DNA from: JANMOK01 sp031415055
GTDB taxonomy: Bacteria > Pseudomonadota > Alphaproteobacteria > Rhodobacterales > Rhodobacteraceae
Direction of reading: 5' to 3'
Length of the DNA: 64,000 nucleotides
Assembly (NCBI GenBank): GCA_031415055.1
Contig: JANOQZ010000010.1
Location: 34,164 to 98,163 of the forward strand
Shown: piece after piece, positions 47,453 through 54,860 of the stretch
How the letters are laid out: every line of letters begins with the position of its first letter
Numbering within the stretch: the stretch's first letter is position 1
Made by a program: the position numbers and the translations under genes
The notes under the pieces: generated by a model
The model's database searches: none
What the model saw: only the letters and a program-made list of their open reading frames with translations
Told to the model about the DNA's origin: nothing

Positions 47453-48115
47453 TCACTCCGTGCATGCGGGGAATGCCTCTTGCATCGCCGGAATAGAGCG
47501 TGGTGTACTACATTGATCAAGGAAGTTGGCTGCCCCATTCTCGATCGAAAATATGATTCCCATTTCGGCCTCATCATAATTGAATCTGTAGATCGCCGGG
47601 TCAGAGCTCTCCGGGCTGTAGGGTGTTCCCTGTTGCCGCTGCAGAACCAAGTCACCAAGTATCTGAAACTGCAGGTGCGACTCGGCGGGTTCAATATTAC
47701 TCGGATCATCGTAGGTGTGGTAACGTGCGCTATCACGCCCAACGATTGTCGTGCAGGCAACTCTAGAGTCGGGGCCCTCACAGAAATATAAGTCTGGAGG
47801 ATAAATTCGGAGGACAAATACTTCCCTATCTGGACGATCTGGTTCGTCTGCATACATCTTCGTATTGGACCTGACAACGGCGCTACCCTCGAACCAAGCG
47901 ACTTCACACACGTTTCCATGCTGGGGAACGTAACCGGGATCGTAACACGAACCATCGAAATAGTCCGCGAGCGCTTCGACAATTTGCTTGGCAGTTATAT
48001 CGGGCCGCTCTTGTGCCGAAGAAGCGTTACAGCCAAGCGCCAATGCGGCGGCCATGGCGGCGAAATTTGGTGTGGTAGCTCTGGTTAGGACGCTCAGCAT
48101 AGGTTTCTTCCTCAA
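47453..48115 (-). CDS. Secreted protein of unknown function (cassette gene 3)
   Basis: A 220-residue protein. The N-terminal export signal (TPNFAAMAAALALGCNASSAQ) contains ALGC, so a lipoprotein is possible. The mature part has several Cys (SCYDPG, VCEVAW, YFCEGP, VACTT, DQCST, PACTE) consistent with disulfides in the periplasm. It is last of three minus-strand genes with 40-55 bp gaps, all encoding exported proteins. No family recognised. Confidence 0.65.
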   Translation of the reverse strand: MRKKPMLSVLTRATTPNFAAMAAALALGCNASSAQERPDITAKQIVEALADYFDGSCYDPGYVPQHGNVCEVAWFEGSAVVRSNTKMYADEPDRPDREVFVLRIYPPDLYFCEGPDSRVACTTIVGRDSARYHTYDDPSNIEPAESHLQFQILGDLVLQRQQGTPYSPESSDPAIYRFNYDEAEMGIIFSIENGAANFLDQCSTPRSIPAMQEAFPACTE

Positions 48116-48168
48116 TGCTATGGATTTGGCGAAGTCCTTGCCCCGCGACGATACGACATTCGCAATCT

Positions 48169-49290
48169 CTACCTATCAGGAACGGGAGCAATGTGAATCG
48201 GTCTGCTTCCGTTGAAATAGGCGATCATGTTGTCCTCAAGTTGCAGCCGGGCAGGACTGTCGCAGCTCAGTCGGCTTACGATGGCAGCCATTGCTTGCGC
48301 GAGTAAGAACGAGGAATCGATATCGTTCTGGGCTTTAATGATGGCATCGAACTTGCTCGGCACCTCGGCGTATGCGGTGCTCCGGGTCTCAGGCGATGAT
48401 GAGAGCGTTTGCCCAAAAGCATTCACATAATCCGTCCAATAAACTGTATCCTGACTGTAGTGGGTTAACGGATCACCACAGGCACCCAAATATTGGGTAC
48501 GGCCGAGAGCATAGGCCGTTAAGATGCCCGACTGCCGATCCACCACGTTGCTAAGCTTCATGACCTCGCCAAAGATCCGCACAAACGGATCGTTGCGGTC
48601 CACACCGAAAAGTTCCGCACTGGCACCCACTATGTCACCGACCATCTCAGCCTCTATTTGCGGCACCAGCTCAAACTTGCCCACTGTGATGGCCCGCAGG
48701 ACTAGACCGGGAAAGCTGTCATTGAAAATGGCGTCATTCATGGCGGCCAATTCGGCTATGCGCTCATCCCTCTCGCGATCGACGTCGGGAGCTGCTTTTT
48801 TCAGACAGCCTCCACTCACGGGACCATCGCCCGATATGTCTACCTGCAGCAACTCTTGGGCGCTGCTGCCCTCTGCGCCTGAACTATTACTCGAAGTCTC
48901 AGAAACCAGCGCAGCCTTCATGACACTCAATCTGACGCAGTCTTTGTCGGAAACGGCTGCGAGGGTCTCGACAAACCGTGAAAAACTGACCTCAGTTCGA
49001 GCGAGTTGAGGCTCCTCTGGGTTCCATCTGTCAACTGTGGGAAAGAACCAATCGACAATAAAGTCGCCAGACTGAAGACCAGCACTTTCTGCGACCGATC
49101 CCGAAGCAACGCTGACCACATTGAAACCAAATGTTACCTGACCAGATACTTTGCGCCCTGCTTTTTCAACGACAAAGCCAAAGTCTGCGGCTTGGACGCC
49201 GATTGAAAGCCCAACGACACACGCCTGCACCGTCGATAGGAACTTCAGCCAGTTCGTCATTCTACTGCGCATCCCTTTATCCCTAGTCAT
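48169..49290 (-). CDS. Exported protein with a PDZ-like domain (cassette gene 2)
   Basis: Up to 373 residues. The signal segment is WLKFLSTVQACVVGLSIGVQ, with possible starts at 49290, 49272 or 49260. Residues about 50-80 (FNVVSVASGSVAESAGLQ then SGDFIVDWF) look like a PDZ core. A low-complexity Ser-rich linker (SETSSNSSGAEGSSAQ) follows, then a helical C-terminal half with Cys residues. No protease triad is visible, so the PDZ may be a binding module. Middle gene of the secreted cassette. Confidence 0.65.
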   Translation of the reverse strand: MTRDKGMRSRMTNWLKFLSTVQACVVGLSIGVQAADFGFVVEKAGRKVSGQVTFGFNVVSVASGSVAESAGLQSGDFIVDWFFPTVDRWNPEEPQLARTEVSFSRFVETLAAVSDKDCVRLSVMKAALVSETSSNSSGAEGSSAQELLQVDISGDGPVSGGCLKKAAPDVDRERDERIAELAAMNDAIFNDSFPGLVLRAITVGKFELVPQIEAEMVGDIVGASAELFGVDRNDPFVRIFGEVMKLSNVVDRQSGILTAYALGRTQYLGACGDPLTHYSQDTVYWTDYVNAFGQTLSSSPETRSTAYAEVPSKFDAIIKAQNDIDSSFLLAQAMAAIVSRLSCDSPARLQLEDNMIAYFNGSRPIHIAPVPDR

Positions 49291-49331
49291 TTATCCTGCC
49301 ACACCGATCAAGGGGCTGAGACCGGTAATCT

Positions 49332-49784
49332 TCAAAAACCGCAGTTCTCCCGAAAAGCAGCACGCGCAGCACTGGTGCCCTTCAAATCAGATTCGAACAG
49401 AGTTCGACTGTACAGAGGAGCATCGACGCGCATCTTGGCCGCACTTGCGAACTCCGCCAACATAAGTTCCGATACGGGCATCTCTCCAGTCCAGCCCGCA
49501 TTCCCTCCAACCATGTCCACCGAGTGTTTGGCGTTCCTCCCGTCGGGCAACTCGAACCAAACAAGAATTCCCTTGAAGTCAGAAGGAAGGTCGACACCGC
49601 TCAATGAGACGGTCAATCTTCCCGGCGATGTTCTGAGGCAGTTGAAGGAAAACTCGATCTCGGCAACGCGGTTAGTGGCGAAAACGGAACCATCAACGGT
49701 GCGCGTTTCCCATGCGATAGCCGACGAACAGTGCCCTAACATTCCGGCCATCGCGCAGAACAAGATCGACAGTGTTCGTTTCAT
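49332..49784 (-). CDS. Secreted protein of unknown function (cassette gene 1)
   Basis: A 150-residue protein. Signal peptide MKRTLSILFCAMAGMLGHCS to AIA; the mature part is beta-rich (VAEIEFSFNCLRTSPGRLTV) and ends with the pattern SARAAFRENCGF, reminiscent of small periplasmic proteins with a C-terminal helix and Cys. ATG at 49784 starts the signal; the frame is open eight codons further. First of the three-gene cassette. Confidence 0.65.
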   Translation of the reverse strand: MKRTLSILFCAMAGMLGHCSSAIAWETRTVDGSVFATNRVAEIEFSFNCLRTSPGRLTVSLSGVDLPSDFKGILVWFELPDGRNAKHSVDMVGGNAGWTGEMPVSELMLAEFASAAKMRVDAPLYSRTLFESDLKGTSAARAAFRENCGF

Positions 49785-49913
49785 AAATAGTCCCGCATCA
49801 AGATACACACTGTCGGTGCCGCGGCACTTGTGCAGTGAGACGGTTTGCTAGTCCGATACTGAACGAAACTGCGGTGAAGGAGTCAACGAATTTGTAAGAC
49901 GTCAAGGAGTTCG

Positions 49914-49968
49914 ATGCCTCGCGCGGTTCGCCTTCATTGTCGTCGAGGAAAATCCTGAATCCATCATT
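49914..49968 (-). pseudogene. Fragment of a DUF4160-type gene
   Basis: The minus strand reads NDGFRIFLDDNEGEPRE, matching YDGFRIFFYANEGVPRE of the intact gene at 50768-51010. There is no start or complete frame. It lies between the intact terB gene and the secreted cassette. Confidence 0.65.
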
Positions 49969-50017
49969 TCAATCACCCGAAATCAAACACCTTCGCTGGA
50001 AAGACAGGGGTGACTGG

Positions 50018-50458
50018 TCACTCCACCGGTAGTTTCAGATGCCGTGCCCTTGCCCCGCGTTCAATCGCCGCGCCGTGCAGGCGGTCGATGGTAAGCTGGT
50101 AGCGGATTTCCTCGAGGAAGCGCAGTTCGGGCTGGTCCATCCGGCCATCGGCGGCGGCGACGTCGCAGGCCAGCGCGTAGGCGGTTTCGTAATAGGCTTC
50201 GGGCAAGGCATCGCGGATCAGGCCGAACAGGGCGTCGAGGCCGTCGTCTTCCTCAAACAGGTCAACCACGGTTTGCGAGATGGTTTTCAGGCGGTCTTTG
50301 TCATAGCCGGTGAAGATGGGCAGGAAATCGACGATGCGGGTGATGGTCAGCAGTTCCGGCGTGGTCATGTTTTGGTCGGAAGCCGAGAGCGCGACCATGA
50401 CGGCGACCAGCGCGTCTTGCGGCGTCATCGAGGCGGGGACGTTGGGTTGTGCGGGCAT
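50018..50458 (-). CDS. TerB-family tellurite-resistance-like protein
   Basis: A 146-residue helical protein of the TerB/DjlA-N group: ALVAVMVALSASDQNMTTPE with the acidic metal-binding pattern, then CDVAAADGRMDQPELRFLEE as the second half of the pseudo-repeat. Complete copy; its 3' 399 bp are duplicated at 46896-47294. No other ter genes are nearby, so a role in tellurite resistance is not implied. Confidence 0.85.
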   Translation of the reverse strand: MPAQPNVPASMTPQDALVAVMVALSASDQNMTTPELLTITRIVDFLPIFTGYDKDRLKTISQTVVDLFEEDDGLDALFGLIRDALPEAYYETAYALACDVAAADGRMDQPELRFLEEIRYQLTIDRLHGAAIERGARARHLKLPVE

Positions 50459-50538
50459 TTGAGCGGGCCTTCTGGTTGGCGGTTGCCGGGCCGGGTATAT
50501 TGACCGGCGGGATGGCGGGCAATAGGACGAAACGCCAG

Positions 50539-50820
50539 TCAGGCTACTTTGCCAACTTTACCCATATCGCCACGACCGGCCAGCAAACCGGCGACAGAGA
50601 TGTCTTCATCAAGGGTTTCCCAATGGATCCCGAACGGGCTGAGGGTGAATTGCGCGCGGTCTTGCGGGGAAGCGTTTTGCAAACGCGGAAACCAAGTCAA
50701 AGGCACGCCGATAGTTCGCCCGTCGGTTAAAATAACCCACATCGTCGCTTCCTCGAAACGCACCGATTCAGCCGAAATATTCGAACCATGTGAATTCAAT
50801 TTCTGTTCGCCTTTCCTCAA
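50539..50820 (-). CDS. DUF2442 protein
   Basis: A small protein of up to 93 residues with the DUF2442 core (VRFEEATMWVILTDGRTIGV). It overlaps the end of the DUF4160 gene by about 50 bp and its true start is uncertain (TTG at 50820 or 50799). DUF4160 plus DUF2442 is a frequent two-gene pair with toxin-antitoxin-like distribution; biochemical function is unknown. Confidence 0.75.
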   Translation of the reverse strand: MRKGEQKLNSHGSNISAESVRFEEATMWVILTDGRTIGVPLTWFPRLQNASPQDRAQFTLSPFGIHWETLDEDISVAGLLAGRGDMGKVGKVA

Positions 50821-51010
50821 CTACCTTCACCAATCGCCGGATCGTTCGTTCGTCAAAACCAAAGTTCGCAGCCACGCGGACTTTCGGAAACATCCAGAAT
50901 TTCGCTTCGCTGCCATTCTTGAGGACATGCACATGAACAGGTTCGCGCGGAACACCCTCGTTGGCGTAGAAGAAAATTCTGAAACCATCATATCGGAAAA
51001 TGACCGGCAT
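50768..51010 (-). CDS. DUF4160 protein
   Basis: An 80-residue protein: MPVIFRYDGFRIFFYANEG then PVHVHVLKNGSEAKFW, the DUF4160 signature. ATG at 51010 is preferred. It is the first gene of the DUF4160/DUF2442 pair. A degenerate fragment of a related gene occurs at 49914-49968. Confidence 0.82.
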   Translation of the reverse strand: MPVIFRYDGFRIFFYANEGVPREPVHVHVLKNGSEAKFWMFPKVRVAANFGFDERTIRRLVKVVEERRTEIEFTWFEYFG

Positions 51011-51058
51011 TGTGAGCATTTATTCGATGAATTGATAACGGGCAGTAAATGTCGGAAT

Positions 51059-51082
51059 GGTGCGCAGAATGCGCACCCTACG
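51059..51082. repeat. Palindrome upstream of lysS
   Basis: GGTGCGCAGAATGCGCACC followed by CTACG. Same family and nearly the same inner stem as 26346-26364. It lies between the DUF4160 start and lysS. Confidence 0.8.
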
Positions 51083-51141
51083 AGACTTGACCGGAACAGG
51101 GGTGAGACCTAGGAAGCCCGAACCGGATAAGGACCAAAATC

Positions 51142-52710
51142 ATGTCGGACTTGCGCGATGCGGCGATGAATTCCAAGGCTTGGCCGTTTGAGGAGGCGCG
51201 GGCTTTGTTAAAGCGCTATGGCAGCAAGGGGCCGGAAAAGGGGCATGTGCTGTTCGAGACCGGCTATGGTCCGTCGGGCCTGCCGCATATCGGCACGTTC
51301 GGCGAGGTCGCTCGCACGTCGATGGTGCGGCGGGCTTTCGCCGAGATTTCGGATATTCCGACGCGGTTGCTGGTGTTTTCCGACGACATGGACGGGATGC
51401 GGAAGATACCGGAGAATGTGCCGCAGCAAGAGATGTTGCGCGAGCATCTGCAGCGGCCTTTGACCTCGGTGCCCGATCCGTTTGGCGAGTTCGAGAGTTT
51501 TGGCCACCACAACAACGCCATGTTGCGGCGGTTTCTGGATACGTTCGGGTTTGAGTATGAGTTCGCCTCGGCGACGGAATATTACAAGTCGGGCAAGTTG
51601 GACGATATTCTGTTGTTGGCGGCCGAACGCTATGACGCGATCATGGAGGTGATGCTGGCCTCACTGCGCGAGGAGCGGCAGGCGACTTATTCGTGTTTCC
51701 TGCCGATCAGCCCGATTTCGGGGCGGGTTTTGTATGTGCCGCTGAAAGAAGTCGATGCCAGGAATGGCACGATCACCTTTGCGGGCGAGGATGGGCGCGA
51801 CTGCACGCTGCCGGTGACAGGCGGGAATGTAAAATTGCAGTGGAAACCGGATTTTGGCGCGCGCTGGGCGGCGCTGGGGGTGGATTTTGAGATGTATGGC
51901 AAGGACCATTCGACCAATACGCCGATCTATGACGGCATTTGCGAGATATTGGGCGGGCGAAAGCCAGAGCATTTCAATTATGAGCTGTTTTTGGACGAGA
52001 ACGGGCAGAAGATTTCCAAATCCAAAGGCAATGGGCTGACGATTGATGAGTGGCTGACTTACGCCAGCCCGGAATCATTGTCGTATTTCATGTATCAGAA
52101 ACCAAAAACCGCCAAGCGGATGTATTTCGACGTGATCCCGAAAGCGGTGGACGAATATCATCAGCAGTTGCGGGCGTTCGAGACGCAGGATGCAGCGGGG
52201 CGTTTGAATAATCCGGTTTGGCATATCCATGGTGGGGTTCCGCGTGTGTCACATATGGTGGTGTCGTTTGCGATGTTGCTGAACCTGGCGTCGGTTTCGG
52301 CGGCTGAAGATAAGGATCGGTTGTGGGGATTCATCCGGCGGTATGCGCCTACGGCCTCGCCGGAGGGCAACCCCGATCTGGATGCGGCGGCGGCGTTTGC
52401 GGTGCGGTATTACCGCGACTTTGATGCCCCGAATCGGGTGTTCCGGGCGGCTTCGGACAAGGAACGGGCGGCTATGCTGGATCTGGCGGCGCGGTTGAAG
52501 GTCTGGGATGGCGGGCTGGATGCCGAGGCTTTGCAAACGATGGTGTTTGCGGTGGGGACGGAAGCTGGGTTTGAGCCGCTGCGGGACTGGTTTACCGCCT
52601 TGTACGAGGTGCTGTTGGGCGCGTCGTCGGGGCCAAGGTTTGGCGGGTTTGTGGCTTTGTACGGGGTGGAGGAAACGGTGGGGTTAATTGAGGGGAAGTT
52701 GGGGGGTTGA
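51142..52710 (+). CDS. lysS: Class I lysyl-tRNA synthetase
   Basis: Charges tRNA-Lys. 522 residues of the class I (Rossmann-fold, archaeal/alphaproteobacterial) type rather than the common class II enzyme. The HIGH-type motif is GLPHIGTFGE (near residue 50) and the KMSKS-type motif is KISKSKGNG (near 293). It stands alone on the plus strand. Class I LysRS is a feature of several Rhodobacterales and helps with taxonomy. Confidence 0.95.
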   Translation: MSDLRDAAMNSKAWPFEEARALLKRYGSKGPEKGHVLFETGYGPSGLPHIGTFGEVARTSMVRRAFAEISDIPTRLLVFSDDMDGMRKIPENVPQQEMLREHLQRPLTSVPDPFGEFESFGHHNNAMLRRFLDTFGFEYEFASATEYYKSGKLDDILLLAAERYDAIMEVMLASLREERQATYSCFLPISPISGRVLYVPLKEVDARNGTITFAGEDGRDCTLPVTGGNVKLQWKPDFGARWAALGVDFEMYGKDHSTNTPIYDGICEILGGRKPEHFNYELFLDENGQKISKSKGNGLTIDEWLTYASPESLSYFMYQKPKTAKRMYFDVIPKAVDEYHQQLRAFETQDAAGRLNNPVWHIHGGVPRVSHMVVSFAMLLNLASVSAAEDKDRLWGFIRRYAPTASPEGNPDLDAAAAFAVRYYRDFDAPNRVFRAASDKERAAMLDLAARLKVWDGGLDAEALQTMVFAVGTEAGFEPLRDWFTALYEVLLGASSGPRFGGFVALYGVEETVGLIEGKLGG

Positions 52711-52758
52711 GCAGCAGAGCGCAGCGCCCCGAAACCAAGAAACTTCGGCAAGATGCAA

Positions 52759-53619
52759 TCAAGTCGTTTGTCGGACCCAGGTGACCAAGCGAAGCAGGGC
52801 ATCATGGTTGTCTGCGCGGTCTTGCCCAAGCTCGTTGAGCAGTTGGCAGGAATGTTCCAGCAGGACACGTTCCCATGACACAAAATTATAGCTGTGGCGT
52901 TGATAGGCGGCGATTGTTCGCAGGCCTAGGTCTTTGCTGACAAACATCGGGAATGACAGGTCGTGGTGCAGCGAGCCGACGCCTGCGTCGCCAAAATCGT
53001 AGAGTCCGTTGAGGCGACCCGTTGTTTTGTCGAAGGCCATGTTCCAGCCATGCGTATCGAATTGTCCGAGGACTTGAGTGTCGGGTTTGAGGGCCTGCGC
53101 AGCCGCCAGTGTCTTTGTCGCGAACTCAAGCAAGTCGGGTTGGCCGGTCAACGATAGTCCATCCAACGATTTTAGTTTGCTGCTTTCTGCGGCGAGGATT
53201 GGTAGCTGAAGCGTATTTGTCGCCGAATTGCTCGCGGCGTGCATGGCGCAGAAAAACTGAGCAAGCCTGTCTGCAAGATCGTCTTTTTGGCTGTCAACAA
53301 GCGACTGGTAGATCGTGTCGTCAAGTTGGTCACCCGGGATCAATTCGTGCACAGAAAAAGGCGTTTCGCCCTCGACCAAATTCATGTCGGGAATTGATGT
53401 CGCCGACATTTTGCCGATGAGTTTGAGCAGTGCCGCCTCGCGTTTCAGGCGAATGAGAGCGGCTGGGTTCTGCGGGAATTTGGCGACGATTTGTTCGTTG
53501 ACCAACAGGGCGAGGCTATCGAAGCCTTGGCCGAGAATTGTGACGTGAAACGCTGCGGCCATTGGGAAGGCTGAACGAAGCGAATGAATGTATTTTGGGG
53601 GAATCTGTGTGGTTGGCAT
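52759..53619 (-). CDS. Aminoglycoside phosphotransferase-like (APH) family protein
   Basis: A 286-residue kinase-fold protein. An N-lobe Lys is in EQIVAKFPQN. The catalytic loop reads QFDTHGWNMAFD (in place of HGDLHxxN), and the metal motif YDFGDAG matches the DFG-like site. The catalytic Asp and Asn are retained while the first His is replaced by Gln. The substrate is unknown; not necessarily an antibiotic. Confidence 0.72.
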   Translation of the reverse strand: MPTTQIPPKYIHSLRSAFPMAAAFHVTILGQGFDSLALLVNEQIVAKFPQNPAALIRLKREAALLKLIGKMSATSIPDMNLVEGETPFSVHELIPGDQLDDTIYQSLVDSQKDDLADRLAQFFCAMHAASNSATNTLQLPILAAESSKLKSLDGLSLTGQPDLLEFATKTLAAAQALKPDTQVLGQFDTHGWNMAFDKTTGRLNGLYDFGDAGVGSLHHDLSFPMFVSKDLGLRTIAAYQRHSYNFVSWERVLLEHSCQLLNELGQDRADNHDALLRLVTWVRQTT

Positions 53620-53738
53620 GTTGGTGGCAGGTCAAAAGATTGGTCGAAACTGCGTAATCTGTTTTGGTCCACATTGAAACTTGATTTGCTTTTCGCCCGT
53701 ATCTTTTGTGAACTTGGGTTCGGGAAAGCGAGGGTATC

Positions 53739-54149
53739 ATGCGGGTGTTTCAGGTTTTGGCGGTTTTGTTGTTTGCTATGATGCCTTTGGCGGCGTCGGC
53801 GCAAGCAAGTGATGAGGCGATCAAAGGGGTGATCCAAGGCCAGCTTGACGCCTTTCAGGCCAATGATGTGGGCAAGGCCTTTTCCTATGCCTCGCCGATG
53901 ATACAAGGGCTGTTTGGCACGCCGCAGAATTTTGGCACGATGGTGCAGAATGGCTATCCGATGGTCTGGCGGCCGGGGGATGTGCGGTTTTCGGAATTGC
54001 GCGATTTGGGAGAGCGTAAGGTGCAATCGGTGTTGATTACTGACCTGCGCGGGGTCGATTACATCGCCGACTATGAAATGATCGAGACGCCGGATGGCTG
54101 GTTGATCAATGGGGTGGCGATCAGGGAAGCTGAGGGGGTTGGGGTTTAG
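53739..54149 (+). CDS. Exported DUF4864 protein
   Basis: A 136-residue protein. Signal peptide MRVFQVLAVLLFAMMPLAAS to AQA. The mature domain (IQGQLDAFQANDVGKAFSYA then SPMIQGLF) matches DUF4864, an NTF2-like fold common in Rhodobacterales. Predicted periplasmic; role unknown. Confidence 0.82.
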   Translation: MRVFQVLAVLLFAMMPLAASAQASDEAIKGVIQGQLDAFQANDVGKAFSYASPMIQGLFGTPQNFGTMVQNGYPMVWRPGDVRFSELRDLGERKVQSVLITDLRGVDYIADYEMIETPDGWLINGVAIREAEGVGV

Positions 54150-54196
54150 GGTTTGTTGCGCATTTCTGGTTAGTCACCGAACAGAGTGCGCGTGTT

Positions 54197-54556
54197 TCAG
54201 GTTGATTCCGCCGGGCGTTGCCACAGCTCGATAGGGTTACCTTCGGGGTCGTGGATGCGGGCGAAAATGCCGTATTCACCATCCCATTCGGCGCGAGTTT
54301 CAACCTCGATACCGGCGCGTTCAAGGTCGGCAATCAACTCGGCTATGCCGTCGACCCGCAGGTTCAGCATGTATTGGTGGTCGCGCGGAAAATAGTCGGT
54401 ATCGGCCTTGAATGCGGCGAAAACGGTTGGGCCAGCCTGTTGCTGCCAAGGCGGGGCGGCCATATCGATGCCCAGATGGCGCCGGTACCACTCTGTCAGA
54501 ACATCAGGCTTGGTTGCGCGAAAGAAGATGCCGCCGATGCCGGTGATATGTGTCAT
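54197..54556 (-). CDS. Glyoxalase/VOC-family protein
   Basis: A 119-residue single VOC domain: MTHITGIGGIFFRATKPDVL, then WYRRHLGID, with HDPEGNPIELWQR at the C-terminus carrying a metal-ligand Glu. ATG at 54556 chosen. Could be a glyoxalase, dioxygenase or drug-binding protein; substrate unknown. Confidence 0.85.
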   Translation of the reverse strand: MTHITGIGGIFFRATKPDVLTEWYRRHLGIDMAAPPWQQQAGPTVFAAFKADTDYFPRDHQYMLNLRVDGIAELIADLERAGIEVETRAEWDGEYGIFARIHDPEGNPIELWQRPAEST

Positions 54557-54860
54557 TGCGATGCCTTTCCAACGAGCGCCAAGGCGGATTGAGGGCTTCA
54601 ATGATTGTAGCAGTTCAGAATTTGGGGTCTAGTCGGAACGCGCCTGCATTGCTTGCCACGTTCGGTGGGAATGTCGCGCGGGGGCGATTTGATTATGCGA
54701 AGTTTCCGCTAACCAATCGTTAACCATTCCCTGCTAGACACCGTTCAGACCGCGCATTTTCGCGGGCTCCCCCAAACGAGTTTTATTCAGTGCGGCCAAG
54801 TTTCAGGGCCATTTCCTTTGCGGGGTCGTGCTGGCGCAGCACCGGAAAGGCTTACCGCGA

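Noticed and set aside
46898..50458. Tellurite resistance locus
   Set aside because: Only TerB-domain genes are present; no terZ, terD, terC or related genes, and one copy is truncated.
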